A DNA stretch of 64,000 bases from Prochlorococcus marinus XMU1408 (GCF_003208055.1 NZ_QJUE01000001.1:124001-188000); one strand, 5' to 3'. Positions 32,692-42,218 are shown, counted from the stretch's first letter. Program-made: numbers and translations. The notes: a model not told the origin generated them from the sequence alone.

Positions 32692-33870
32692 TTATAATTC
32701 AAGCTCATAGATATCAATAGGTTTAATAATTTTAAAATACTCAGCATTTTCCCTAACTATTTTAATCCTTAGAGTTGATTTCAAATCATTCTGGTTAATT
32801 TTTTCTACCACATCCGCTGGAGTCTTGATTTTCTCATTATTAATTGAAATTATTAGATCATTAATTTTTAATCCACCTTTTTCAGCAGGTCCATTGGGTG
32901 TCACATATTTAATAATTGCCCCATTTTCTCTTTGGGAAAGAAAATTACTTTTTTGTTTGATATTACTTGAAAGTGTTACACCTATCATTGGATGGTTAGC
33001 CCTGCCAGTTGTGATTAAATCTTTTGCGATTTTCCTGGCTCTATTGATTGGTATTGCAAAACCTAATCCTGCCCCTGGCCCTGTACGAACAAGAGTATTA
33101 ATTCCAATTACTTCCCCAAAAGAATTTAATAGTGGACCTCCAGAATTACCTGGATTAATTGCAGCATCAGTTTGGATTAAATCGATCCTTTTGTCTGATA
33201 TGCCTAATTGGGCGACATCTCTATTTAGATTACTAATTATTCCAAGCGTAACGGTATTTTCAAGTCCAAAAGGATTCCCCACTGCAATGGCCCAATCACC
33301 AACTTTTAGTTGATCTGAATCACCTAGTGGAGCTGTTGGCCATGGACCTTTTTCTTTAAGCTGAATTACTGCAAGATCAGTTAAAGAATCTTGTCCAACC
33401 ACCTTTCCTATCACTCTTCGTCCGTCTGATAAACCTACTATGAGTTGATCAGTGTTTTCTATGACATGTGCATTTGTTAAGACAAGACCTTTCTTAGAAA
33501 AAATCACTCCACTTCCTTGGCCTCTTTCAATTCTTGATCTTGGAATTTGGAGTCCTTTTAGACCAAAGAATCGTTCAAAATATGGATCATTCAAGATACC
33601 TGGAGGGAATACTCCTTCTCGTGAAGATATAACTTTTCGCTCGGTTTCAATTGTGACAACAGCATTTCCACTAATAGTAAGTGCTTTTGATACAAAAGAT
33701 TGTTGTTTTAAATTTTGTGCTGCTGCTAGCGAAGCTTCACCAGACTTAACCGAAGGATTAAATTGGAAGTTAAAAGCAAAAAATACAAATAAAACAAGAA
33801 TTTTAAGATATTTTTTTTGGTGAATTGTTGTAGCCCTTATTAAAAGGCTTGTTATATCTAATCTATTCAT
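32692..33870 (-). CDS. HtrA/Deg-type periplasmic serine protease
   Basis: A 392-residue trypsin-like protease with one PDZ domain. The catalytic triad is H135 (LTNAHVIEN), D165 (SLTDLAVIQ) and S243 (NPGNSGGPLL). The PDZ domain follows from about residue 300 (GAIIKYVTPNGPAEKGGLKINDLI). A hydrophobic segment at about 22-37 suggests a signal anchor or signal peptide. Cyanobacterial HhoA/HhoB/HtrA degrade misfolded envelope proteins, and which paralogue this is cannot be decided. It converges with the ABC-F gene. Confidence 0.95.
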   Translation of the reverse strand: MNRLDITSLLIRATTIHQKKYLKILVLFVFFAFNFQFNPSVKSGEASLAAAQNLKQQSFVSKALTISGNAVVTIETERKVISSREGVFPPGILNDPYFERFFGLKGLQIPRSRIERGQGSGVIFSKKGLVLTNAHVIENTDQLIVGLSDGRRVIGKVVGQDSLTDLAVIQLKEKGPWPTAPLGDSDQLKVGDWAIAVGNPFGLENTVTLGIISNLNRDVAQLGISDKRIDLIQTDAAINPGNSGGPLLNSFGEVIGINTLVRTGPGAGLGFAIPINRARKIAKDLITTGRANHPMIGVTLSSNIKQKSNFLSQRENGAIIKYVTPNGPAEKGGLKINDLIISINNEKIKTPADVVEKINQNDLKSTLRIKIVRENAEYFKIIKPIDIYELEL

Positions 33871-34098
33871 GTTCCTCTAAAAGGGATTAGCTTAGATTCT
33901 GATAATTACTTTAGCCAATTTCAAAATGGAAAGATCCATTATTTGATTACCGTAGATTTTTACTAAAGAACTTTCTCATCGAAGTTTATTTCCTTTAGAA
34001 TCTTGATCTGAATTATTCTATTATTGAAAATGAAATCACAGCGACTTCAAAACTTCATTTGATTAAGCCATTTCGTTATTTGATTTCTCATTTTACAA

Positions 34099-34374
34099 AT
34101 GTTGAGCAATTTCTTACCTTTTTTATATGGTCTTTCAGTTTTTGTGTTGTTGATTTTGGCTGCAAGAATAATGCTGAATGGTTTTTTTACAGGTCAACCT
34201 TCAAAGACTAAAAATGCATTTTCAAACGAAAGAAGTGACGATCGAACAGGTTTAGTTACTATTCATCCTGAGATATTAAACAAAGATGGTGACATTACTG
34301 ATGAAGATTTGCTCACAGTTCGTTTTTCAAAGGACACTGATCACCCACAATCATATGAAAAGCCTTCTGAATAA
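34099..34374 (+). CDS. DUF2973 family membrane protein
   Basis: A 91-residue protein with an N-terminal transmembrane helix (about 5-27) and a polar tail. The tail contains DDRTGLVTIHPEILNKDGDITDEDLLTVRF, the conserved DUF2973 stretch found in cyanobacteria. The function is unknown. It is preceded by a 228-bp intergenic region in which I see no gene, and followed 54 bp later by another cyanobacterial hypothetical gene in the same direction. Confidence 0.8.
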   Translation: MLSNFLPFLYGLSVFVLLILAARIMLNGFFTGQPSKTKNAFSNERSDDRTGLVTIHPEILNKDGDITDEDLLTVRFSKDTDHPQSYEKPSE

Positions 34375-34428
34375 TTTTCATTAGATTTTTTGGTTTGACA
34401 TCAAATAGTTCTCAAAGAGATTTTAATT

Positions 34429-34812
34429 ATGGAACAAAGAACCCGCATAGTAGCTGCAGTTTTGAAAAATATGAAGTTACCTCCACGGTTTCGTCTCAGA
34501 TTATTAAAGGAAGATCCAGTGAGGCTTGAACTCAGCCTCACTCCAGCTTATGGGAAAGATCCAATTCAAGTTGGGCTAGTGGAATCTCTTGATTTAGTTG
34601 CCAGAAGAGATAGAGAAGGAAGAATTCCTAGAGATTTACAAGGCACATGGGATTGGACAGTACGACATGGGGAAGTTAGTACAGGTGGTTGGAATCCTTA
34701 TTTAAAAGAAGCTCTTCAAACAATGTTCGAAACAGGATTACCAGCAATTATTTATGAGGAATTAACTGGAGAAGATTATCATCCAGTTGACGGAGCAAAA
34801 CATGTTCGCTAG
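34429..34812 (+). CDS. Conserved cyanobacterial hypothetical protein
   Basis: A 127-residue soluble protein, basic at the N-terminus (RTRIVAAVLKNMKLPPRFRLRLL) and more acidic toward the end (YEELTGEDYHPVDG). It contains a GTWDWTVRHGEVSTGGWNPYLKEAL segment. I do not recognise a functional family. The mixed composition and clean ATG start argue for a real protein. It is followed by a short Hli gene in the same direction. Confidence 0.7.
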   Translation: MEQRTRIVAAVLKNMKLPPRFRLRLLKEDPVRLELSLTPAYGKDPIQVGLVESLDLVARRDREGRIPRDLQGTWDWTVRHGEVSTGGWNPYLKEALQTMFETGLPAIIYEELTGEDYHPVDGAKHVR

Positions 34813-34915
34813 CTTTTTTGAGTTTTTAAAAATCAATTAATTTAAATAATAGAGATTATGAGTTTTCTCATCTAGAGCTTTTCTTTAGTATTATTAGATT
34901 GATTTAAATTTACAA

Positions 34916-35062
34916 ATGAAAGATAACTTCGAACCTCGTTATGGATTTGTCAATTTTGCTGAAATATGGAATGGTAGGTTAGCCATGATGGGAATATTAA
35001 TAGGTTTAACTACTGAGCTTTTAACTGGTCAGGGGATTTTAACTCAGATGGGAATCGGTTAA
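34916..35062 (+). CDS. hli: Minimal high-light-inducible protein (48 aa)
   Basis: A 48-residue frame with the Hli chlorophyll-binding motif AEIWNGRLAMMG (E16, N19, R21) followed by a single hydrophobic helix ILIGLTTELLTG. The N-terminal YGFVNFAE matches short Hli proteins of marine picocyanobacteria. Family members sit in the thylakoid, bind chlorophyll and protect against excess light. It is much shorter than the 79-residue Hli at 3612-3851 because it lacks the polar N-terminal extension. Confidence 0.92.
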   Translation: MKDNFEPRYGFVNFAEIWNGRLAMMGILIGLTTELLTGQGILTQMGIG

Positions 35063-35087
35063 AAATTAGTTTTTAGTTTTAAATAGT

Positions 35088-36248
35088 TTGACTAATCTTC
35101 AAACCCCTAACCAAGTTTTACCTACATATAGTGTTAATGATTTAAATGAATCTATAGGCTTATTATTATCAAGAGGATTTGCGCCCAAATTTATACTTAA
35201 AGCGACTGTTTTGAAAGCGCAAATAAAAAAAGGTCATTTGTGGCTAACTTTTTCTGATGGAAAATCAAGTATTGATGGAGTTGCATGGTCATCAACACTA
35301 AAGTCTCTAAAATTTTTACCAAAGGAAGATGATGGAGTTGTTATTTTAGGTAAATTAAATTTTTGGGAGGCTCAAGCAAGAATATCAGTACAAGTTTTTG
35401 ATATTCGAGCAAGTATTTCAACTGTTCTTAAGAAGTTCGAAATAGTTAAATCAAAACTTTTTCAAGAAGGTTTGATAGATGATTCATTAAGAAAAAAATT
35501 ACCAAAATACCCTAGTTCAATTGGAATTCTTACAAGTGTTCCAAGCTCTGCTTTGGCTGACATGCTTAGAACAGCTAAAGAAAGATGGCCTTTGACGAAA
35601 CTGCATATAATTCCTATTCCAGTTCAGGGTAATAATGAAAATGAAGTGAAGTTTATCTTAAAAAAATTGAAATTAAATAAGTTAGAACTAAAAGCGATAG
35701 TTTTAGCTAGAGGGGGAGGAAGCAGAGAAGACTTGATGTTGTTCGATAGTGAAACGATTGCAAGAGAAATAGCAACATACCCTATTCCTGTGATCACAGG
35801 AATAGGGCATGAAGATGATCTAACAGTGTGCGATCTTGTTGCAGATTACAGATCTTCTACCCCAACGGCTGCGATTGTTGATCTATTACCTTCAAGAGAT
35901 GTAGAAAAAATTAATTTTTTGCAAAATAAAAAAATGCTCAAGGATTATTTCAAATTGTTTTTTCAAAATAAAAAAAGTTTTCTAATAACTAAAAAATCTT
36001 TTCTTCAATTATACTCACCTCGGCAATTAATAAAATCTAAAAGAATTAAAATAAAGCATATTTATCAGCTCTTGGACGTACTTTCCCCAAAAAGATTATT
36101 AAATAGAGGCTTTGCTTTAATTACCGATGGAGAAGGTAATTCAATTTATAGTGTAAAATGTGTTAAGAAAAAAGATAAGTTTTTAGTTCAATTATCTGAT
36201 GGTAAAATTTCTGCAGAAGTTGATAATATTAATTATGATAAAGTATAA
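35088..36248 (+). CDS. xseA: Exodeoxyribonuclease VII large subunit
   Basis: A 386-residue nuclease subunit. An N-terminal OB-fold (ILKATVLKAQIKKGHLWLTFSDGKSSIDGVAW) is followed by the catalytic XseA core. Core motifs are FQEGLIDDSLRKKLPKYPSSIGILTS, VLARGGGSREDLMLFDSE and PVITGIGHEDDLTVCDLVADYRSSTPTAA. With XseB it degrades single-stranded DNA. It is somewhat short for the family, mainly in the coiled C-terminal part. The TTG at 35088 is used, with no ATG before the OB fold. xseB follows in the same direction after 26 bp. Confidence 0.94.
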   Translation: MTNLQTPNQVLPTYSVNDLNESIGLLLSRGFAPKFILKATVLKAQIKKGHLWLTFSDGKSSIDGVAWSSTLKSLKFLPKEDDGVVILGKLNFWEAQARISVQVFDIRASISTVLKKFEIVKSKLFQEGLIDDSLRKKLPKYPSSIGILTSVPSSALADMLRTAKERWPLTKLHIIPIPVQGNNENEVKFILKKLKLNKLELKAIVLARGGGSREDLMLFDSETIAREIATYPIPVITGIGHEDDLTVCDLVADYRSSTPTAAIVDLLPSRDVEKINFLQNKKMLKDYFKLFFQNKKSFLITKKSFLQLYSPRQLIKSKRIKIKHIYQLLDVLSPKRLLNRGFALITDGEGNSIYSVKCVKKKDKFLVQLSDGKISAEVDNINYDKV

Positions 36249-36274
36249 ATTTATTAAATAAGAATTAATATTCT

Positions 36275-36565
36275 ATGATATTAGTAGACGATTTTTCTTC
36301 AGATGATCTATCAAGGCCTAATAAAGATATTAATATGAAAAATCTAGAAATTTTGCAAAAGAATATTAAAAAATTAAGCTATGAAGAAGCTATATCGGAA
36401 TTGGAAAATATTTTAATAAATGTGCAAGATGAAAATATTTCATTGGATAAAATTAAAAATAATTATATAAAAGGACATATGCTATTAAAACATTGTGAAG
36501 AACTTCTTCAAATTGTTGAACAAGAAATTAATGAAATTGATCCTAAATTTTTAGATATAGATTAA
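36275..36565 (+). CDS. xseB: Exodeoxyribonuclease VII small subunit
   Basis: A 96-residue helical protein with the XseB pattern: LSYEEAISELENILINVQDENISLDKIKNNYIKGHMLLKHCEELL. It binds XseA in the exonuclease VII complex. The family is usually 60-80 residues. An internal ATG at 36335 would give 76 residues and is a credible alternative start, since the first 20 residues look nonconserved. It converges with the zinc-ribbon gene with 2 bp between stops. Confidence 0.85.
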   Translation: MILVDDFSSDDLSRPNKDINMKNLEILQKNIKKLSYEEAISELENILINVQDENISLDKIKNNYIKGHMLLKHCEELLQIVEQEINEIDPKFLDID

Positions 36566-36567
36566 CT

Positions 36568-36897
36568 TTATAAATCCATATCTTCGTATTTTATATCAAT
36601 TGTTGCAGTACTAGCAGGAATATTTTCCAGATTATCTTTGTTTTTTCTTATGCTTGTTCCACAGATTGGACAAATACTTTCACTATTTAGGAAACTTGAG
36701 CCACAAGCTTCACAAGTTTGTAATTTTGATTGTATATTTTTCCAAGCAATCCATCCGGCTCCTCCTAAAAGTAATGGTATTAATGTAATTATTAAGAATA
36801 TTCCACCTGCTAGATCAATAATAAGTTTTCCAGCTGGTGTAGGTAAAATCACAAGTAAAATAAATACCATCCAAATTAATGAAGATGGTTTATTCAT
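36568..36897 (-). CDS. Zinc-ribbon membrane protein, hypothetical
   Basis: A 109-residue protein. Two hydrophobic helices (about 5-20 and 28-50) are followed by a zinc-ribbon CEACGSSFLNSESICPICG (CxxC...CxxC, about residues 58-76) and a polar tail. The layout suggests a small membrane protein with a cytoplasmic metal-binding knuckle. I do not recognise a function. Nothing about its context (next to xseB and the BrkB gene) clarifies its role. Confidence 0.75.
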   Translation of the reverse strand: MNKPSSLIWMVFILLVILPTPAGKLIIDLAGGIFLIITLIPLLLGGAGWIAWKNIQSKLQTCEACGSSFLNSESICPICGTSIRKNKDNLENIPASTATIDIKYEDMDL

Positions 36898-36959
36898 GAG
36901 GATTTAAGATATTTACTTATTTATTGTAATTTAAATTTTGATGAATGTTTCATAAATGT

Positions 36960-37874
36960 TTAAACGTATCGATTGCGACGCATGCTTGCAATTACCACGC
37001 TCCAACATTGACCAAAATAAATAATTACTCCAACCATCCAAACCCAAAGAGTTAATACTAGGACTCCTCCAATGAATCCATAAGCTTGAAATCTTGATCC
37101 CAAAGAAAGGATACTTCTGCTAACTGCCAAATTGAGAATAGTTAGTAAAGTTCCTATCATAAAAGCTCCCGGAATTAGAGGCTTTAAAGGCACTCTTCTA
37201 CTTGGTAGCAAACCTTGTAAAAGTAATGCCATAGTGGAAAAACCTATTAAAGGAAGCATGAATTGACCTACTTGAAGTACGGGTATTTTTGACATGGCAT
37301 GTTCAATCCAAGGTGATGTGTTTGCTAATTCTTCCAAAACTACGCCAGGGATCATACGAATATTTGCACTGATTTGATCTATTACCATTAAAAAACCAAC
37401 TAAGAGAACGACAAAAAAAGCTTCTATTCGATTTCTTATAAATCGAAATGCTTGAATTTTGAGCGGATCAGGTTTTGATTTAATTGGTAGAACGTCTTCC
37501 CATAATCTATCTGCTCCTCTTTGTAGTGTTAGATAAGCATTGCCAGCAGTGATCATCAAGAACATTGCGCCAAGAACTCCAGCTCCGAATCCTTGATTAA
37601 CTAATTTTACTAGAGTTGAATCGACTAAACCCACCACTGATGGTGGTAACACTTGCGCAGCAAGAGAAATTATTTGTTGATCTAAACCTTGCTGCTTTCC
37701 TAAAAACCACGATGCAACTGATAAAGAGATAAGTAGTATTGGGAAAAAAGATTGAAGAGTGTAGTAGGCAAATGCTGCGCTCAAATCAACACAATCACAT
37801 TTAGACCATCTTTCATAAGCTTTCCAGAGGCTGCTAAAAAACCATCTTGCTTTTTGACTCCAGTTCAAGCCCAC
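36960..37874 (-). CDS. YihY/BrkB family inner membrane protein
   Basis: A 304-residue polytopic protein with about six hydrophobic segments. It carries the family pattern near the N-terminus (CVDLSAAFAYYTLQSFFPILL, i.e. AAxxAxY...S.FP) and VLTLWVWMVGVIIYFGQCWSV near the end. The family was once called ribonuclease BN, but that activity belongs to another protein. YihY/BrkB proteins are membrane proteins of unclear function. The gene lies alone between two minus-strand genes. Confidence 0.9.
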   Translation of the reverse strand: MGLNWSQKARWFFSSLWKAYERWSKCDCVDLSAAFAYYTLQSFFPILLISLSVASWFLGKQQGLDQQIISLAAQVLPPSVVGLVDSTLVKLVNQGFGAGVLGAMFLMITAGNAYLTLQRGADRLWEDVLPIKSKPDPLKIQAFRFIRNRIEAFFVVLLVGFLMVIDQISANIRMIPGVVLEELANTSPWIEHAMSKIPVLQVGQFMLPLIGFSTMALLLQGLLPSRRVPLKPLIPGAFMIGTLLTILNLAVSRSILSLGSRFQAYGFIGGVLVLTLWVWMVGVIIYFGQCWSVVIASMRRNRYV

Positions 37875-38005
37875 TTTGGTTTGAGAGTATTTACTATTAC
37901 GCTACCTCGTATTGAGAGGATTTCTTGAAGTTGAATCGGTAGATTTAAAATCAGAGTTTTTTAATGAAGCCAAATTTATGTTCTTTCACAAACCAAGATA
38001 GATAA

Positions 38006-38824
38006 TTAATTCTCTTTAATTAGTGCATTAGCCCAAGGAAGCATCTTTTTTAATTGATCTTCAGAAGATGCTGTAAGTAATGGGAAATTTACTGAGGTTA
38101 GATCTGTACCAGTGAGAATATCTTTTGGATTAGTTTCTAGCCAGTTGATTAGACAATTTAATTCTTCAAGTATTAACCAAGCGGCTGCAATATCCCAAAT
38201 TTTTGGCGTTGCTTCAAGAGCAGCAATTGTTTGACCTATTGCAACACTAGTCATATTTAGACTGGAGACCCCAAGTAATCTGATTTTTCCTGGGAAAGAC
38301 TGTTCTGGCTTCATTTGTAAAACTTTAATTGATCTGCTACACAGAGAAATGCAGTCACTATTTTTCTTCAAGCGAGATTCAGGTTTCAGTGGTTTATTGT
38401 TGAGCCAAACGCCTTTCCCTCGAATGGCAAGAATTCTTTTTTTGAGTGCTGGTATGTCAAGGAAAGCTGTTTCCGGTTGTCCATTTGTGAAACGTGCTAT
38501 GGATATTGCCCAGTAGGGAATACCCGCTGCGAAATTTGTTGTTCCATCAAGCGGGTCTACTACCCAATATGCACTTGAGCTAGGAATTGACTTTTTTCCT
38601 TCTTCACTCAGAACACCTTCTCCTCTAGCAATTTTTGCTAAACCTTCAACTATTGTTTTATCGCTCCATCTATCGCATTCGGTAATTAATGTTCCATCTG
38701 GTTTTATATCAGAATTAATTTGACCAAAATCTTGAAGTTGACGTCTTCCAACTTCATCAATTAAATGATGAATTGAAATCAACTGAGCGTTGTTAAGTGG
38801 TTTAGATATTTGGTTTGGATTCAT
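38006..38824 (-). CDS. Inositol monophosphatase family protein
   Basis: A 272-residue Mg-dependent phosphatase with the family signatures WVVDPLDGTTNFAAG (metal-binding DxDGT) and IWDIAAAWLILEELN near the C-terminus. It also has ITECDRWSDKTI and LSEEGK at the first metal site. In cyanobacteria such enzymes may hydrolyse inositol phosphate, histidinol phosphate or PAP, so the substrate is not determined. The start is the ATG at 38824. It follows the TolC-like gene in the same direction by 18 bp. Confidence 0.92.
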   Translation of the reverse strand: MNPNQISKPLNNAQLISIHHLIDEVGRRQLQDFGQINSDIKPDGTLITECDRWSDKTIVEGLAKIARGEGVLSEEGKKSIPSSSAYWVVDPLDGTTNFAAGIPYWAISIARFTNGQPETAFLDIPALKKRILAIRGKGVWLNNKPLKPESRLKKNSDCISLCSRSIKVLQMKPEQSFPGKIRLLGVSSLNMTSVAIGQTIAALEATPKIWDIAAAWLILEELNCLINWLETNPKDILTGTDLTSVNFPLLTASSEDQLKKMLPWANALIKEN

Positions 38825-38842
38825 TGTTGTTAGGTTAAAAGC

Positions 38843-40417
38843 CTATATCTGACATAAAGGAATCAAGTTTGATTCCTGGAGATTTGAAGGAATTTCATTT
38901 TGTGGATGCTGTTGATTGACTTTGATATCACAAGGCTTGATGTTTTCTAATCCAGTTTGTCTACTTAAGTCGGCTAATAAGCTGTTATAGCTAGTGACAG
39001 AAATAATATAACGAACCTCTGAATCAGTTAAATCTCTTTGGTTGTTGACAACTTCTCTTTGGGTCGTAATACCTGATTTGTATCTAAGCTGAGCAAGCCT
39101 TAGAGACTCTCTTGCAGATAAAACTTCTATATATGAAGCAGAAATATTTAATTTAGCTGATTCTAGTTTGAAGAAGACTTCTTCAACTTCTTTTCTAATT
39201 TGGGCTCTTTTTAAGGCAAAATTCAGCTTTGCTTCTTTGGATTTACTTTTATTATAATTATATAAAGATCTTGAACTACCTCCATCAAAGATAAACCATG
39301 TTGCATTAAGTCCAATAGTATTAGAAAAACTAGAAGATGTATTGCTAGTATTTGGTGAAATCTTGTTTAACTCCCCTTTAGCAAATGAAGAGGTGGCTGT
39401 ATTTACTATACTGATTTTTGGTTTTCCAGCAGCAAGGGCAGCATTAGCATTGTTCTCATTAATTGATATATCTAGTAGGATATTATCAAGTTCTTCTCGT
39501 GCATTATAAGCCGCAATAATACTATCCTCTAATGATAAATCCCATATACCTATAACTTTAGTTTTTGAACCAATTAACGGAGTTACATCTTCTGGAAAAT
39601 TAAGTATTTCAGCAAGAGATCTTTGACCAATTTTTTGATCTCCTAATTTAATATTTAACAACTGTTGATCTCTGGCTAATTGTGTTTTTGCTTCAAGAAC
39701 TTCTAATTTCGTACCAATACCTGATTCAAATCTAATTTCTGCATCCCGTAACCCGAGAGCTGATGATTCAAGAGATTTATTAGCTACTTCTATTTCTTCA
39801 TTAGCTTTTTGCAAATTAAAGTAGCGCTTTTTTGCTTCTAATTTTAAATCTCTTAAAACTATTGAGTAAGTATGCTTTGCTTTTTCCAAACTATCTCTAG
39901 CTGCAGTTATTTCTGGTACTCTTGCAGGATTAATTAAATCCCATTTGATTTGAGCACTTATAGAAGAGCTCCATTGTTTACTAGAAGTATCTTGTATTAA
40001 ACTTGATTCATTGTAATTATTTGATTCAAAATATTGAGGAATACCGTTAGCGGTAAGGTTCAAAGTTGGGTACCATAAAGATAATGAATTTCTTAAGATT
40101 GATTTTGCTTGGTCAATTTTTTCTAAGTAAACCTTAATTGTTCTGTTGTTATTTATAAGTATGTTTTCTAATTGATCAATATTAACGTTTTGAAAAGTTT
40201 TTACCAAAACATCTCTTGGTCTAGTTGGTAGAGAAAGATTATTAGGTGCACTTAATTCATATAAAATACCTTGTTTATTTTGACTTCGATTTTTATTTGA
40301 TTCATCTATTACTCTTGTTTTAGAATTTATTGTTTGCGAACTTGTGGCCCATAGAGGATTTAGTCCAGATATGAACAATCCTGCAACAATCAGGAACTTT
40401 CTCTTCACTCTCCCCAT
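38843..40417 (-). CDS. TolC-like outer membrane efflux protein
   Basis: A 524-residue outer membrane channel with a signal peptide (RKFLIVAGLFISGLNPLWATS) and two repeated OEP domains rich in coiled-coil segments. Examples are EVANKSLESSALGLRDAEIRFESGIGTKLEVLEAKTQLARDQ and LRLAQLRYKSGITTQREVVNNQRDLTD. TolC homologues connect to ABC or RND pumps for export of proteins or small molecules. The partner pump is not next to it. The C-terminal tail (NIKPCDIKVNQ...LIPLCQI) carries two cysteines. Confidence 0.93.
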   Translation of the reverse strand: MGRVKRKFLIVAGLFISGLNPLWATSSQTINSKTRVIDESNKNRSQNKQGILYELSAPNNLSLPTRPRDVLVKTFQNVNIDQLENILINNNRTIKVYLEKIDQAKSILRNSLSLWYPTLNLTANGIPQYFESNNYNESSLIQDTSSKQWSSSISAQIKWDLINPARVPEITAARDSLEKAKHTYSIVLRDLKLEAKKRYFNLQKANEEIEVANKSLESSALGLRDAEIRFESGIGTKLEVLEAKTQLARDQQLLNIKLGDQKIGQRSLAEILNFPEDVTPLIGSKTKVIGIWDLSLEDSIIAAYNAREELDNILLDISINENNANAALAAGKPKISIVNTATSSFAKGELNKISPNTSNTSSSFSNTIGLNATWFIFDGGSSRSLYNYNKSKSKEAKLNFALKRAQIRKEVEEVFFKLESAKLNISASYIEVLSARESLRLAQLRYKSGITTQREVVNNQRDLTDSEVRYIISVTSYNSLLADLSRQTGLENIKPCDIKVNQQHPQNEIPSNLQESNLIPLCQI

Positions 40418-40455
40418 AGTTATAAGAAAAAATTGAGATGGATTTGGTAAGGCAA

Positions 40456-41805
40456 TTATGCTTTACCAAGTGCTTTATTCACGATGTCTTGTGCATCATG
40501 AACGATTCTTATGGATACATTAAGTGAAGAGCATAGATCTTGAAGAGTCATGTCATCAAGAAAAATTTTTTCTCCTTGTCTAAGCATGACTGATGGGAGA
40601 AGTAACTCATCTCCTAATTCTTTATCTTTGAGTCCTTGTATCAGGTCTTGACCAGTTAGTAATCCAGTAACTATTTGTTCTTGGCCCCAATATGGACTTG
40701 GAATCCCATAAAGATGAAGTTGTAGATTATCTATTTTATTTAATCGTTTTTTAGGCTTTAGTAATTCATTCTCAACAAGTTTGCCTACGACCCAGCTGCA
40801 TGTTCTTTTTTGATGGATTTTTTTTGGGAGATTTGTTGTAGCTTCATCCATTGCTTTAAGAAAACTGCGAATACTTCCCACTCCGTTTTCTTTTTGAGGA
40901 AAATCTTCATAGGAATTTAAAGTTGGTAAAGGTTGTTTCGCCAGTAAATACCATTCATCAGACAACCAAGCAAACCTGGATCCAGTTGATTCATAAAAAA
41001 TTTTCTGCATTGACTCAACTTGATTGATGACTTTTTTTGCACACTTAGCATCAACGGGCCTGAGGCCATCATTACTGGGTCGAAATCTTGTTAATCCAAC
41101 TGGCACAACTGCTGCTGAAAGGACAGCTGGAAAATCTCCTTGGGCAAAATTAAAAAGATCATTGAGAGTTCTTTCTAGGGCGAGACCATCATTTATTTCA
41201 GGACAAACAACAATTTGAGCATGAATTTGTATTCTCTTTTCGGAGAACCAAGCTAACTGTTGTAAAAGCTCAATAGCATTAGGATTTTTTAGTAATTGCG
41301 CCCTTAAAGAAGGGTCCGTTGCATGAACTGATACAAATAGGGGGGTGAGTCTTTGCTGATCAATTCTCAACCATTCCTCTTCAGAAAGGTTAGTAAGTGT
41401 TAGGTAAGAACCATATAAAAAACTTAGTCTGAAATCATCATCTTTTAGATAAAGGCTTTTCCTTTTGCCAGAGGGCTGTTGGTCAATAAAACAAAATGGA
41501 CAATTATTATTACATTGCTTTAATCCATCAAATAAAGCTTCGGTAAAAGCAAGACCTAATTCATCATCTTGATCTTTTTCGATTTCAATCTCATGTGTCT
41601 TTCCTTTCTCATCTAATATCTTAAGTTGAAGGTTGTCTTCAGCAATCAGAAATTTATAATCAATAAGATCTCTCGGTTTAACACCGTTAATACTAATTAA
41701 TTGATCACCAACTTCAAATCCAAGTTCATCGCCTATTGAACCTGCTTCAATGGATTCAACAATAGCTGGTTTTATTTTTTTTTCATTTATTTTTTTTGAG
41801 CCCAT
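40456..41805 (-). CDS. DUF512 protein with PDZ and radical-SAM-like Fe-S motif
   Basis: A 449-residue protein. The N-terminal PDZ-like segment (IVESIEAGSIGDELGFEVGDQLISING) is followed by a CNNNCPFC motif (C98, C102, C105, the CX3CX2C of radical SAM enzymes) and a DUF512 region. It matches the family annotated as a putative FeS-containing cyanobacterial oxidoreductase. The reaction is unknown. It starts close to a 392-bp gap on its upstream side, and the TolC-like gene lies 38 bp downstream in the same direction. Confidence 0.9.
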   Translation of the reverse strand: MGSKKINEKKIKPAIVESIEAGSIGDELGFEVGDQLISINGVKPRDLIDYKFLIAEDNLQLKILDEKGKTHEIEIEKDQDDELGLAFTEALFDGLKQCNNNCPFCFIDQQPSGKRKSLYLKDDDFRLSFLYGSYLTLTNLSEEEWLRIDQQRLTPLFVSVHATDPSLRAQLLKNPNAIELLQQLAWFSEKRIQIHAQIVVCPEINDGLALERTLNDLFNFAQGDFPAVLSAAVVPVGLTRFRPSNDGLRPVDAKCAKKVINQVESMQKIFYESTGSRFAWLSDEWYLLAKQPLPTLNSYEDFPQKENGVGSIRSFLKAMDEATTNLPKKIHQKRTCSWVVGKLVENELLKPKKRLNKIDNLQLHLYGIPSPYWGQEQIVTGLLTGQDLIQGLKDKELGDELLLPSVMLRQGEKIFLDDMTLQDLCSSLNVSIRIVHDAQDIVNKALGKA

Positions 41806-42197
41806 TTCTTCTCAGGAACTAAGAACATGTGTTTATATCTTTTTCGTTTGGGTTGAGAAAATTAAATTGAACTTGAATAATCTATTATTATTTTTTAAAT
41901 ATAGTAAATTTTCAACAAAAAGCATTTTAGAAGCTTTTTGACTCGTCTCTTTATCGAATGATGATTAAACTGAATCGATAAAAGCATTGCAATCATTGCA
42001 ATGAACAAATGCTTAAGAATTTTTTTTTAAACTTTATTATTTGTATTCTCATGACATTTTGGTTTGGTATCGACTTGAATGTAAATTCATAGAAGGTTGA
42101 GCTGAAAACCAACTCAGTTTTATTAATTCTGATTTACCCAAACAATCCCAACAAGCCCATAACTAAAGAATCGTCCTATCTATCAAAGCCAAGGACA
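41806..42197. other. 392-bp intergenic region with repeats
   Basis: No convincing gene is seen between the DUF512 gene (minus) and the DUF3120 gene (plus). The region is AT-rich and must hold divergent promoters. It contains an inverted repeat TTATCGA (41951-41957) and TCGATAA (41975-41981). Directly after come two tandem copies of CATTGCAAT (41985-41993 and 41994-42002). The core ATTGCAAT is itself a palindrome. Confidence 0.6.
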
Positions 42198-42218
42198 TTG
42201 CAATTTTGGTCTAGCACA

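Noticed and set aside
32825-33313. A long open frame antisense to the HtrA protease gene
   Set aside because: It mirrors the conserved protease gene on the opposite strand, its product is hydrophobic and proline-rich without recognisable motifs, and it has no own intergenic space.
41750-41941. Short plus-strand frame straddling the DUF512 gene start and the adjacent gap
   Set aside because: The product is Phe/Ile-rich and AT-driven, half of it is antisense to a conserved gene, and no ribosome-binding site is seen.
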